In this document: positions 7,638 through 16,138 of the stretch, one piece after another
Layout: the number at the start of each line of letters is the position of its first letter
Position numbering within the stretch: position 1 is the stretch's first letter
NCBI GenBank assembly: GCA_020638465.1
Contig: JACKIM010000002.1
Location: 930,001 to 994,000, forward strand
DNA from: Geminicoccaceae bacterium
GTDB taxonomy: Bacteria > Pseudomonadota > Alphaproteobacteria > Geminicoccales > Geminicoccaceae
Length of the DNA stretch: 64,000 bases
Reading direction: 5' to 3'
The notes under the pieces: model-generated
Seen by the model: only the letters and a program-made list of their open reading frames with translations
Told to the model about the DNA's origin: nothing
Databases searched by the model: none
Translations under genes and position numbers: made by a program

Positions 7638-9908
7638 ATGAAAGGACGTCGTTTGCTTATTCCTGACCAGAGTCCTCGGACACACTATCTTGCGGCTCAA
7701 AAGAAGCGGCACGAAGTCCTCCCCGCACTTGAAGCGGTTCCTGTCTACGACCCGCTCCCATCGGGAATGGAGCCGGGAGATATCTGGGCCGCCCTCCGCA
7801 GGAACTGGGGCAAGCTCATAATCGGGCTGGTACTGGGCTGTCTCCTCGGCATGGGCGTGGCCATGTTGATGCCGCGATCCTATTATGCCGAAGGTCTTCT
7901 TGTCATTGAAACCCAGGAACTCGGGATCCCCGAACTGGCAACCGTACGGTCCTCGCGAACCGTCGAGCCCTGGGGCGGACGCAGCGAAGCGCGAATTCTT
8001 ACCTCACGCGAACTGGTCGACAAGGCAGTTGTCGAACTCGGCTTGCAATTCGACGATCGCTACAACCCGACGCTGCACCCGACCATCCTCGAAATGATGC
8101 GGCAGGCAGACTGGCTTCCGATCTGGCTGCGTCGCAGCCTGAGCGGTCTTGCTCCCGATCCGCGCGTCGATCAGTCCATGATTTCCGAGATCGTCGAGAA
8201 TATCCAAAAGGACCTGTCCGCCAATAGTGAACAGCAGAGCTATGCCATAACCCTTGGCTATACTGGCAAGGATCCGGTTATTTCCGCCAATCTTGTGAAT
8301 ACCTTGATGAAGCTTTACATCGACCAGGAAGTGTCTGCCAAGATGAGGGCCAACGAAAAGGCCAGCACGCAGTTGAAGGCCCGTGTCGACGAACTGGGCG
8401 CGGAACTGGAGCAACGCCGGCAGGCCATTCGCTCGCTTGAATCGGAGACCAGCCTCGTCCAGGGGACGGGTGGTAGCTTCCGTAGCCAGGAACTCACCGG
8501 AATAGCCGATGAGCGCCGTCGGATCGAAGCCGAACGTTCGGCTGCCGAACGTGACCTCAAACAGATCGATGCAGCATTGGCCCAGAGCCGCCTGAGCCTG
8601 CTCAATCCCGAGCTTATTACTCCCCGTTTGCGTAGTTTGTGGACATCGGAAGCTGAACTTGAAAGGACGATGGCCGAACGAAGCTCCGAGTTGGGACCGC
8701 TGCATCCCCAGATGGTTTCGCTTCGCAATGAAATCGAAAGCACCCGCGCCGAGATCCGCCAGGAAGTCATCTCGCTGCGCCAGGGTGTCGCCGACAAGTC
8801 CGCCCTCCTGAAAGCTCGCGAGGCCAGTCTCGAGCAGCAGATTGCCAATGCGGAAGGCGCGGCGGCCACGTCGGCCAAGGGACGTGCGCTCGCGGATCAG
8901 CTCAAGGAAGAGGTCGAGAGCACGCAGGCCCTGTACGATCTCTATCGCAACCGCTACGAGCAGACCGTCGCCAATATCGATCTCTTCGCGGCCGATGCGC
9001 GGGTCGTGTCGACTGCCGCGATTCCGCAACGTCCGTCCAGCCCCGGCGTTCTGTTCCTCGGTATCGTCGGTGCCGTGATCGGAACGATTACCGGCGCAGC
9101 GGCCATCATCCTTCGGCACTGGACACGTGGTGGTCTTGGCTCACCCGATGAGACAAGCATGCTGGCGGGATTTCCGACAATGGGAGCCCTTCCCGTTGTT
9201 GGTGGACGATTCGGATTTGGCAAGAAGATCCATCAGCGCATCATCAACGATACCGGAAGCGTGCTGTGCGAGACGATCCGAGGCATTCTCTTTCGCATTC
9301 AGCATTCGGAAGCGGGTGGCCGGCCGCCCAAGGTGGTCATGCTCACCTCGCCCCTGCCCAGGGATGGCAAATCGAGCCTGACGGTCGCCCTGGCCCGGGT
9401 CGCCGCCGAGGACGGGTTGCGGTGCCTCGCTCTCGATTGCGATTTCCGCCGCCCGTCGATCGCCCAAACGCTCGGCATCCGTCCCAGCCTCTGCCTGAAC
9501 GACTTCATGGATGGACTTGTGGAACTGGAGGACGTTCTCATCCGGGACAGGGTCAGCCGGGCGCATTTCATCCCCGCCAAGGCCGTGCAGCGCTGCTCGC
9601 GCAGCTTTCTCGAACGGCGCCGGTTGCGGCGGCTGATCCAGGCGGCACGCCAGCACTACGATCTCATCCTGATCGACACTCCGCCGGTCATGAAGGTGAT
9701 CGACCCGATGATCCTGAGCAGCCTCGCCGACGCCAGCGTTCTTGTCGTGTCGTGGACATCGGTTACCCGGGGCAGCCTGCAGGAAAGCGTCAGGCGGCTT
9801 GAAAGTGCGGGCAGTTCCATCATCGGCGTCATCATGACGCATGTCAGCGGGCAGCTGAAGGACTCTTATGTCTACGGTGGTTACGATACCAACGAGGCCT
9901 ATCATTGA
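7638..9908 (+). CDS. Polysaccharide co-polymerase fused to a tyrosine autokinase (Wzc/GumC/ExoP-like)
   Basis: A 756-residue inner-membrane protein that would control chain length and export of the polysaccharide. It has a first membrane helix at about residues 60-77, then a Wzz-like periplasmic region with long coiled coil (about 220-440) and a second helix near 470-490. The cytoplasmic BY-kinase domain follows: Walker A PLPRDGKSS near 571, Walker A' ALDCDFRRPS near 600 and Walker B LILIDTPP near 675. The tail has a short tyrosine cluster (DSYVYGGYDTNEAYH) as autophosphorylation sites. No strong ribosome site precedes ATG 7638; a TTG at 7653, six bases after AAAGGA, is an alternative start. 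It faces the operon it should serve. Confidence 0.88.
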   Translation: MKGRRLLIPDQSPRTHYLAAQKKRHEVLPALEAVPVYDPLPSGMEPGDIWAALRRNWGKLIIGLVLGCLLGMGVAMLMPRSYYAEGLLVIETQELGIPELATVRSSRTVEPWGGRSEARILTSRELVDKAVVELGLQFDDRYNPTLHPTILEMMRQADWLPIWLRRSLSGLAPDPRVDQSMISEIVENIQKDLSANSEQQSYAITLGYTGKDPVISANLVNTLMKLYIDQEVSAKMRANEKASTQLKARVDELGAELEQRRQAIRSLESETSLVQGTGGSFRSQELTGIADERRRIEAERSAAERDLKQIDAALAQSRLSLLNPELITPRLRSLWTSEAELERTMAERSSELGPLHPQMVSLRNEIESTRAEIRQEVISLRQGVADKSALLKAREASLEQQIANAEGAAATSAKGRALADQLKEEVESTQALYDLYRNRYEQTVANIDLFAADARVVSTAAIPQRPSSPGVLFLGIVGAVIGTITGAAAIILRHWTRGGLGSPDETSMLAGFPTMGALPVVGGRFGFGKKIHQRIINDTGSVLCETIRGILFRIQHSEAGGRPPKVVMLTSPLPRDGKSSLTVALARVAAEDGLRCLALDCDFRRPSIAQTLGIRPSLCLNDFMDGLVELEDVLIRDRVSRAHFIPAKAVQRCSRSFLERRRLRRLIQAARQHYDLILIDTPPVMKVIDPMILSSLADASVLVVSWTSVTRGSLQESVRRLESAGSSIIGVIMTHVSGQLKDSYVYGGYDTNEAYH

Positions 9909-9920
9909 CAGGAGGCATGG

Positions 9921-9969
9921 TTCCCGCGATCGGGAAGGGCTTCACACCTGTCCAGTCCCGGTCTCGGGA
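9921..9969. terminator. Two short hairpins between converging genes
   Basis: TTCCCG-cgat-CGGGAA (9921-9936) and TCCCG-gtct-CGGGA (9956-9969) lie between the ends of the kinase gene and the DUF3108 gene. Neither has a T-tract, so their role in stopping transcription is only suggested. Confidence 0.3.
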
Positions 9970-9978
9970 GCAGTGCTT

Positions 9979-10755
9979 TCAGTCGGCAGGTTCGATCAGC
10001 GTCGGCACCGGTGCATGCGGGTCGACGACCGAAAGGACCATGGGCTCCGCGCCGGCCGAAACGCGGACCTCAAGCCACCGCGGGGATTCGCCTGGCATCG
10101 ACACCAGCACATCACCGTCATCGAACCCGGATAGCCCCTGAATGCTCGCGAGCAACAGGCGTTCGCCGCGATTCGTGCCTGCCGCATACCGCACGCGCAG
10201 ATCACCACGCTTGCGCCCTTCGAACACCGGAACGACGATTTCGTCGCCGACCGATCGCGAAGCTCCCAGCCACAACTGGATGCGCGCATAGGCCGTCAGC
10301 GGGTCGACGGTTCCGCGCTGCTGGTCGACGGGCACATCGCTGGTCCGTTCTTTCCCGTTGTTGCGAACCTCCACCGCCGACAACTTTCCCTTGGCCTCGT
10401 AGATGAGGGTGGTTTCGCGGGTACGATCCGGCTTCTCGTAACGTGCCTCAAAGCGGACCGGCTGCGCCCTGCCCCTTCCATCGACGTGAATGCGGCTGCT
10501 CATGAAGGTTGTGGCATTGCCCGCAAGCCAGCTGGCCACACCTGTATTACGGATCGACAGCCGGACAATCCATTCGTTCCCGGAGACCCTGGAAACGATC
10601 TGGAAGCGGGCAATCTCGACATTCGCCACCAGCATGCGATAGTCGAGCACCTGCCTGGACCCCGCCGCCGCCCCGGCGGAACGACCGCCAATGACGAAGG
10701 GCAGCAAGAGAGCGCCGAGCCCCGTTGCGGCTGAACGTCGTGTGAAATCGGTCAT
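9979..10755 (-). CDS. Exported DUF3108-family protein
   Basis: A 258-residue protein with a Tat-like signal peptide (TRRSAATGLGALLLPF near the N-terminus, then an Ala-rich cleavage region), so it is probably periplasmic. The remainder matches the DUF3108 pattern: RMLVANVEIARFQI, the RTRETTLIYEAKGKL region, DPLTAYARIQLW and a late beta-rich region. Function of the family is unknown; an envelope role is usual. It converges on the kinase gene and is separated from rpsD by a strong terminator. Confidence 0.65.
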   Translation of the reverse strand: MTDFTRRSAATGLGALLLPFVIGGRSAGAAAGSRQVLDYRMLVANVEIARFQIVSRVSGNEWIVRLSIRNTGVASWLAGNATTFMSSRIHVDGRGRAQPVRFEARYEKPDRTRETTLIYEAKGKLSAVEVRNNGKERTSDVPVDQQRGTVDPLTAYARIQLWLGASRSVGDEIVVPVFEGRKRGDLRVRYAAGTNRGERLLLASIQGLSGFDDGDVLVSMPGESPRWLEVRVSAGAEPMVLSVVDPHAPVPTLIEPAD

Positions 10756-10825
10756 GTGCCATCATTGCCTGTTTTCATCTGAAATCGCCATAACAGCGCC
10801 ATGATTTTTTATCGAAAGTTCCGAC

Positions 10826-10862
10826 AAAAAAGGCGCATATCATTCGGATATGCGCCTTTTTT
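10826..10862. terminator. Strong bidirectional intrinsic terminator
   Basis: A perfect 16-bp inverted repeat (arms 10826-10841 and 10847-10862) with a 5-nt loop. A run of A begins one arm and a run of T ends the other, so it works as a U-tract hairpin in both directions. It lies just after rpsD on the minus strand. Confidence 0.9.
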
Positions 10863-10926
10863 GATACGACCAGAACGCCGGGCGAGGCTCTGCCCCGGCG
10901 CTATGATCACATGTCGGGAACGAAGC

Positions 10927-11541
10927 CTACCTCGAATAGTATTCGACGACGAGGTTCGGTTCCATCTGCACGGGATAGGGAACGTCAGCGAGCTTCGGCA
11001 CGCGCGCAAACTGCCCTTTCATCGCCTTGGCATCCATCACGAGATATTCGGGAACCTCCCGCTCGGGTTGCTGCAGGGTCTCGATGATCATGGGCATCTC
11101 CCGGGAGCGCTCACGGATCTCGATCTCGTCACCCTCGCGCAGGCGAAAGCTCGGAATGTTCACCCTCTTGCCATTCACCATCACGTGGCCGTGATTGACG
11201 AGCTGGCGGGCGGCGAAGATCGTCGGGACGAGATTGAGGCGGAAAACGGTCATGTCCAGACGGCGCTCCAGCAGACCGATCAGGTTCTCGGCCGTATCGC
11301 CACGCAGCTTCGAGGCTTCCTCGTAGGTCCGGCGGAACTGCTTTTCCGTCATGTTGCCGTAATAGCCCTTGAGCTTCTGCTTGGCCTGCAGCTGCGTGCC
11401 ATAGTCCGACACCTTGCGACGCTTCTGGCCGTGCATGCCGGGGCCATATTCACGACGGGCCAACGGGCTCTTCGCCCTGCCCCAGAGATTCACGCCGAGA
11501 CGACGGCAGATCTTGTTCTTCGCCTGGATACGCTTTGTCAT
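10927..11541 (-). CDS. rpsD: 30S ribosomal protein S4
   Basis: A 204-residue protein of normal S4 length that binds 16S rRNA early in small-subunit assembly. It starts MTKRIQAKNKICRRLGVNLW, then has LARREYGPGMHGQKRRK, an S4 RNA-binding domain around residues 93-155 (LDMTVFRLNLV, ARQLVNHGHVMVNGKRV) and ends VVEYYSR. A GAGG lies just before the ATG. It stands alone, as often in alphaproteobacteria, and has a terminator both upstream and downstream. Confidence 0.98.
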   Translation of the reverse strand: MTKRIQAKNKICRRLGVNLWGRAKSPLARREYGPGMHGQKRRKVSDYGTQLQAKQKLKGYYGNMTEKQFRRTYEEASKLRGDTAENLIGLLERRLDMTVFRLNLVPTIFAARQLVNHGHVMVNGKRVNIPSFRLREGDEIEIRERSREMPMIIETLQQPEREVPEYLVMDAKAMKGQFARVPKLADVPYPVQMEPNLVVEYYSR

Positions 11542-11565
11542 CGAGCCTCGATCACGATATTTCGA

Positions 11566-11601
11566 ACAAACAAAAGCGGCCCGGGGTAAGAACCCGGCCG
11601 C
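11566..11601 (-). terminator. Intrinsic terminator immediately upstream of rpsD
   Basis: Hairpin arms 11576-11587 and 11592-11601 pair strongly with a small bulge and an aaga loop. On the minus strand the hairpin is followed by TTTTGTTTG, a proper U-tract. It would end transcripts from thpR. Its last T lies only about 25 nt before the rpsD ATG, so it may instead be a leader attenuator of rpsD. Confidence 0.75.
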
Positions 11602-11708
11602 GTCGGAAATGCCTTATATACGCCATGTCGCCCATGTCAACGAGTGCGTCCGCTTATTCATGGCTGGCGAGCGTTCTTCCTTGAAGAAAATGCGCCGGCC
11701 GGACATTC

Positions 11709-12266
11709 CTATCGTGTCATGATGCCGCGCACGAAGTCGTATTCGGCCTCTACGACATGATCCGACCCCTCGCTGCGGAGATGACTCGAGACCAGATTGA
11801 ACGAACTGACCGGAAACGGTCGCGATTGAAAGAGATTCCTTTGCCCGATCCACGAGGCCATTCGACCTTCGGGCGGGGATTGGCGGAACCGGGCGATGGT
11901 GACATGCGGCGTGAACCTGCGTGCCTCGGGCTCCACTCCCACGTCGTTGATGGCCCTGTCCACCCGGCGCTTGAGGCGCGCCAGTTCCTCGCCGCCCTCG
12001 ACACCGGTCCAAAGGTGGCGGAGCGGCCCGCTTTTGGGGAAACAGCCGATCCCCTTCAGACTGATATCGAACGGAGGTGCCGTGATCGATGCGAGAGCCT
12101 CCCCTATCTCGACGAATGTCGCGGTGTCGACCTCGCCGATGAAGCGCAGGGTCAGGTGGAGATCGTCGCTATCGGTCCAGTGCACGTCCGGCAGCCCCCG
12201 GCAGATGCGGGCGATCTCCTCCCGGGTATCCGGTGGCAGGTCCAGTGCAACAAAAAGGCGTGGCAT
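11709..12266 (-). CDS. thpR: RNA 2',3'-cyclic phosphodiesterase (2H family)
   Basis: A 185-residue enzyme of the LigT/ThpR family, which opens 2',3'-cyclic phosphates on RNA ends. Both catalytic HxT/SxT motifs are present: HLTLRF near residue 45 and HVTIARF near 125. I chose ATG at 12266 (MPRLFVALDLP), with GGAG at good distance. The frame stays open 48 codons further to 12410, but that part does not look like the family. It is divergent from the TPR gene. Confidence 0.85.
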   Translation of the reverse strand: MPRLFVALDLPPDTREEIARICRGLPDVHWTDSDDLHLTLRFIGEVDTATFVEIGEALASITAPPFDISLKGIGCFPKSGPLRHLWTGVEGGEELARLKRRVDRAINDVGVEPEARRFTPHVTIARFRQSPPEGRMASWIGQRNLFQSRPFPVSSFNLVSSHLRSEGSDHVVEAEYDFVRGIMTR

Positions 12267-12434
12267 TCCTCGCTCCGTCGGCGCCGGGCATCTGGCCGCA
12301 ATCTCCGCGGCACCCTTGCCAAACACCCTGCTCTCCCATAGGTAGGCGTTCTCGTAAAGTGCACCGCGCTTCCATTCAAGCGTGATTTTTCTACCAAAGA
12401 CTTCAATCATGAGTTACCCATCGGGATATCGAAC

Positions 12435-13145
12435 GTGAAGCCAGACGAGTTCATCCGCGAGGTCAACGAAGAGCTGCAGCATGAACGGTTGACGCTTTTG
12501 TGGAAGCGCTTCGGACCGCTCGCCATCGGTGTGGCCGTGGTCATCGTGCTGGCAACTGCGGGCAAGGTCGGATGGGACGCATGGAAGGAGAGCGAACTGC
12601 AAAGCCGGGGCGAAACCATGTACGCCGCTGAACGCGAATTGCAGGGCGGCAAGTTCGAGGACGCCGCCCGATCCTATGCCGACATCGCGGCTGCGCATTC
12701 GGGAGGTGTCGCTGCCATTGCACGCATGCGGGAAGCCCTGGCCCGGCACAGGGCAGGCAGGGACGACGAGGCGATCGAGGCTCTCGACGATATCGCGAGC
12801 GACCATGCGGATGATCCGATCATCGCGGATCTGGCGAAGCTGCAGGTCATTTTCCTGAAGTTGGACGAGAGCGATCCGCAGGAGATGGTGGCGGCACTGG
12901 AACCGCTTGCGGCCGCGGGACGCCCCTGGCAGTACAGCGCGAGGGAACTGCAGGCCACCGCAGCCCTGCGCGCGGGCAACACCGATCTTGCCCGCAGGCT
13001 GCTGAACGACATTGTCTCCGATGCCACCACGCCGCAAGCGATGCGCGCACGCTCGGGGGAATTCCTGGAAGCCATCGGTGGAAAGCCCGACATCCCCGCC
13101 GCTGATGACAATGCGCAGAGCGACAAGGAGGACCAGGGGTCATGA
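12435..13145 (+). CDS. TPR-repeat inner-membrane protein (YfgM-like)
   Basis: A 236-residue protein with a short cytoplasmic N-terminus, one membrane helix (residues 27-44) and a periplasmic helical repeat region matching the TPR_21/YfgM family. In enterobacteria YfgM works with PpiD at the Sec translocon. The yfgM-bamB-der order seen here is the same as in E. coli, which supports the call. It begins with GTG at 12435 and its stop overlaps bamB (ATGA). Confidence 0.75.
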   Translation: MKPDEFIREVNEELQHERLTLLWKRFGPLAIGVAVVIVLATAGKVGWDAWKESELQSRGETMYAAERELQGGKFEDAARSYADIAAAHSGGVAAIARMREALARHRAGRDDEAIEALDDIASDHADDPIIADLAKLQVIFLKLDESDPQEMVAALEPLAAAGRPWQYSARELQATAALRAGNTDLARRLLNDIVSDATTPQAMRARSGEFLEAIGGKPDIPAADDNAQSDKEDQGS

Positions 13146-14473
13146 TCCGGCGTCGCCATGCCGTGCTGGTCGGGTGTCTGTTGCCGACATTGCTGGTTGC
13201 CGGCTGTTCGGGCTGGTGGGGACAGGCCGAGGACCCGCCGCTTCCCGGCAAACGCCAGTCTGTCATGCTGCTCGACGAGCGCATAGTCGCCGACCCGCGG
13301 ATATCCGGCCTGAACATCACCCTGCCCGAACCCAGGGCAAACGCCACCTGGGAGCAGGCGGGCGGCAATGCCACCCACGCGATGGAACATCTGGCGCTCA
13401 AGGATGGCGTCCAACAGGTCTGGCGTGCCGACATCGGTGCCGGGACGGACAGCAGCGTCCGCCTGATGAGTTCACCTGTCGTGGCCATGGGGCGGGTGTT
13501 CACGGTGGACGCCGAGGGCACGTTGTCGGCTTTCGATACCACGGATGGCAAGCTCATCTGGCGGGTGACGCCCGAGGGCCTCGAAGACAGCGACCGGCTG
13601 CCAAGCGGCGGCCTCGCCTATGGCAACGGCCAGCTCTTCGTCGGAACCGGTAGCGGCATGGCCATTTCCTTCAGTGCCGAGGATGGCAGGGAGACCTGGC
13701 GCCGCGCACTGCTGGCCCCCATCCGCATTTCGCCTACCGTAACGCCCGATCTCCTGCTCGTCACCACCAGCGACAACCAGCTCATCGCCATGGATCCCCT
13801 GACCGGAGACGTGCGCTGGCAGCACGCGGGGCTGTTCGAGCAGGCTGCCATACTGGGTGGTGCACCTGCCGCGACAGAGGGGAATCTCGTCGTTGCGGCC
13901 TATTCATCGGGTGAGGTCTTCGCGCTTTCCGCCGACGATGGTCAGGAGATCTGGTCGGATGCCGTGCTGCGCCCCCGGCGCACGCTCGCCATAAGTGCCA
14001 TCAATGACATCACGGGCGCGCCAGTGATCAATGGCGATCATGTCATCATTGCCGGAAATGGCGGCGAACTAGTGTCCTTCGACCGCAATTCCGGTTCGCG
14101 CCAGTTCAATGTGAACATCACGTCCCGCAACATGCCATGGGTGGCGGGCGATTTCATCTACGTGCTGACCGATCGCAACGAGGTGGTATGCGTTCTGGCC
14201 TCCGGCGGACGGGCGCGTTGGGTGAGCCCGCTCGAACGGCTGGTCGACCCCGAAGACCCGGTCTCGCGGCGTGTCTTCTGGGCGGGGCCGGTGCTGGCCG
14301 GAGACAGGCTGATTCTCGTCGGGTCGACCGCCGAGGCGGTTACCGTTTCCCCCTACAACGGTGAAATATTGGGACGTGTCGACCTTCCCGGACCCGTGAG
14401 TGTCATGCCGGTGGTGGCTGACGACACGCTCTACATTCTGACGGATGACGGAGACCTTCTCGCCTATCGCTGA
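13142..14473 (+). CDS. bamB: Outer-membrane assembly lipoprotein BamB-like PQQ-repeat propeller
   Basis: A 443-residue lipoprotein with a lipobox (LLVAGC, Cys at about residue 21) and repeated beta-propeller blades of PQQ type, for example LSAFDTTDGKLIWR, ISFSAEDGRETWRR, LIAMDPLTGDVRWQ, VFALSADDGQEIWS and VCVLASGGRARWV. BamB helps the BAM complex insert outer-membrane beta-barrels. It is coupled by ATGA to the TPR gene and followed by der. Confidence 0.88.
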   Translation: MIRRRHAVLVGCLLPTLLVAGCSGWWGQAEDPPLPGKRQSVMLLDERIVADPRISGLNITLPEPRANATWEQAGGNATHAMEHLALKDGVQQVWRADIGAGTDSSVRLMSSPVVAMGRVFTVDAEGTLSAFDTTDGKLIWRVTPEGLEDSDRLPSGGLAYGNGQLFVGTGSGMAISFSAEDGRETWRRALLAPIRISPTVTPDLLLVTTSDNQLIAMDPLTGDVRWQHAGLFEQAAILGGAPAATEGNLVVAAYSSGEVFALSADDGQEIWSDAVLRPRRTLAISAINDITGAPVINGDHVIIAGNGGELVSFDRNSGSRQFNVNITSRNMPWVAGDFIYVLTDRNEVVCVLASGGRARWVSPLERLVDPEDPVSRRVFWAGPVLAGDRLILVGSTAEAVTVSPYNGEILGRVDLPGPVSVMPVVADDTLYILTDDGDLLAYR

Positions 14474-14705
14474 TCCCGACCGGCAGATGATCGGCGATTG
14501 TGGAAGAATTGCCGCCACCGCGATCCTATCCTTGCATCGCAAAATGGTTTAGGGATCCGCGCTGTTGCGGGGAGCGGAACCTGTCCGATCCGGATCGCGT
14601 GCCGAAAAGCTTCGCCGCGAAGGTTTTGCCCCCGTCACCCGAACCCCTTCCCCGTCCGTTCCGATGAAGTTCGCGAACGGGGGAAGATCGCTGGATTGCG
14701 ACCGC

Positions 14706-16073
14706 ATGCCTCTCAAGATCGCCATTCTGGGCCGCCCCAATGTCGGCAAGTCGACCTTGTTCAACCGGCTCACCGGCAGCCGCCGTGCCCTGGTTCACGA
14801 TACGCCGGGCCTCACCCGTGACCGGATCGAAGGTGAGGCACAGCTGTTCGACCTGAATTTCCGGATCGTCGACACGGCGGGTCTGGAAGTGGGTCTGGAC
14901 GGTCCGCTGAGCGACCGCCTCGTCGCCCTGGGCCTCGCAGCTCTCGACAAGGCCGATCTGGCCCTGTTCCTGGTCGATGCGCGAGCCGGTGTCACCGCGC
15001 TCGATGAAGACATCGCCACGCTTCTTCGGCGTCAGACCAAGCCGGTCGTCCTCATCGCCAACAAATGCGAGGGCCGGCTGGCCGAAGGCGAGGCGTTCGA
15101 TGCCTGGAGGCTGGGTCTCGGCGAACCCCTGAACCTGTCGGCCGAACATGGCCTGGGCCTGGGCGATCTGGCCGATATCCTGCGCCCGCATGTCGAGGCC
15201 ATGGCGGCACGAGAAACCGATGCCCCTGCTACCGGTGAAGGGGACGGCGAGGACGAACCGCTCCGGCTTGCCATCGTCGGCCGGCCCAACACCGGGAAAT
15301 CCTCGCTCGTCAACCGCCTGCTCGGTGAGGAGCGACAGCTTACCGGGCCTGAGCCGGGGCTCACCCGGGACTCCATCACCAGCCCGTGGCAGTGGCGGGG
15401 ACGGACCATCCAGCTTGTCGATACCGCGGGCCTTCGCCGCAAGGCCCGGATCGACGAGAAGATCGAGCAGCTTTCCGCCTCGGCGACCATTCGCGCCATC
15501 CGCGAGGCCCATGTCGTGCTGCTGATGCTGGATGCAACGCAGGCACTGGAAAAACAGGATACCACCATCGCCAATCTCGTCCTGGACGAGGGACGTGCGC
15601 TGGTGATCGGCGTCAACAAGTGGGACCTGGTCGAGGACGGCAAGGAGACGCTGGCCGAAATCCGTCATCGGCTCAAGCACCGCATGTCGCAATTGCCCGA
15701 CCTGCCATTCGCCACCTTTTCCGTGCAGACCGGACAGGGCCTCAAGCGGCTGCTGCCGACCATCGTCGAAACACGCGACCGCTGGGCGACCCGCATCACC
15801 ACCGCCCGCCTCAATCGCTGGCTGGAGGCAGCCCTGGGCGAAAACCCGCCTCCGCGCGCGCAGAACCGGCAGATCAAGATGCGCTACGCCACGCAGGCCA
15901 GCACCCGGCCACCGACCATCGCCATCTTCGCCAACAAGCCGTCCGACGCCATTCCCGCATCCTATCTGCGTTATCTGGCCAAGAGCTTCACATCTCATTT
16001 CAAGCTCGAAGGCGTGCAGGTGCGCATCGTGATCCGGCACAAGGAAAATCCCTATCACGATGCGAGAAGCTGA
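14706..16073 (+). CDS. der: Ribosome biogenesis GTPase Der (EngA)
   Basis: A 455-residue tandem GTPase needed for 50S subunit assembly. Two G domains are evident: GRPNVGKST with DTAG and NKCEG, and GRPNTGKSS with DTAGLRR and NKWDL. A C-terminal KH-like domain follows, ending with RIVIRHKENPYH. ATG 14706 gives the usual start (MPLKIAILGRPNVG). The frame is open 47 codons upstream without family similarity. The 232-bp gap after bamB suggests a separate promoter is possible. Confidence 0.97.
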   Translation: MPLKIAILGRPNVGKSTLFNRLTGSRRALVHDTPGLTRDRIEGEAQLFDLNFRIVDTAGLEVGLDGPLSDRLVALGLAALDKADLALFLVDARAGVTALDEDIATLLRRQTKPVVLIANKCEGRLAEGEAFDAWRLGLGEPLNLSAEHGLGLGDLADILRPHVEAMAARETDAPATGEGDGEDEPLRLAIVGRPNTGKSSLVNRLLGEERQLTGPEPGLTRDSITSPWQWRGRTIQLVDTAGLRRKARIDEKIEQLSASATIRAIREAHVVLLMLDATQALEKQDTTIANLVLDEGRALVIGVNKWDLVEDGKETLAEIRHRLKHRMSQLPDLPFATFSVQTGQGLKRLLPTIVETRDRWATRITTARLNRWLEAALGENPPPRAQNRQIKMRYATQASTRPPTIAIFANKPSDAIPASYLRYLAKSFTSHFKLEGVQVRIVIRHKENPYHDARS

Positions 16074-16092
16074 AGACCGCGTCCCCGGCCCA

Positions 16093-16138
16093 AGCGCATG
16101 ATCCGCAGCAGCGTCAGCGCATGATCCGCAGCGTCGAG
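16093..16138. repeat. Short direct duplication at the 3' end of the XRE gene
   Basis: A 17-nt sequence (agcgcatgatccgcagc) occurs at 16093-16109 and again at 16116-16132, a spacing of 23 bp. The second copy includes the last codons of the XRE gene, the first lies just beyond its stop. It is probably a replication-slip duplication. Confidence 0.85.

Noticed and set aside
12267..12410. 48-codon N-terminal extension of thpR
   Set aside because: The family starts at MPRLFVALDLP. The extension occupies the promoter gap to the divergent gene and has no ThpR similarity.
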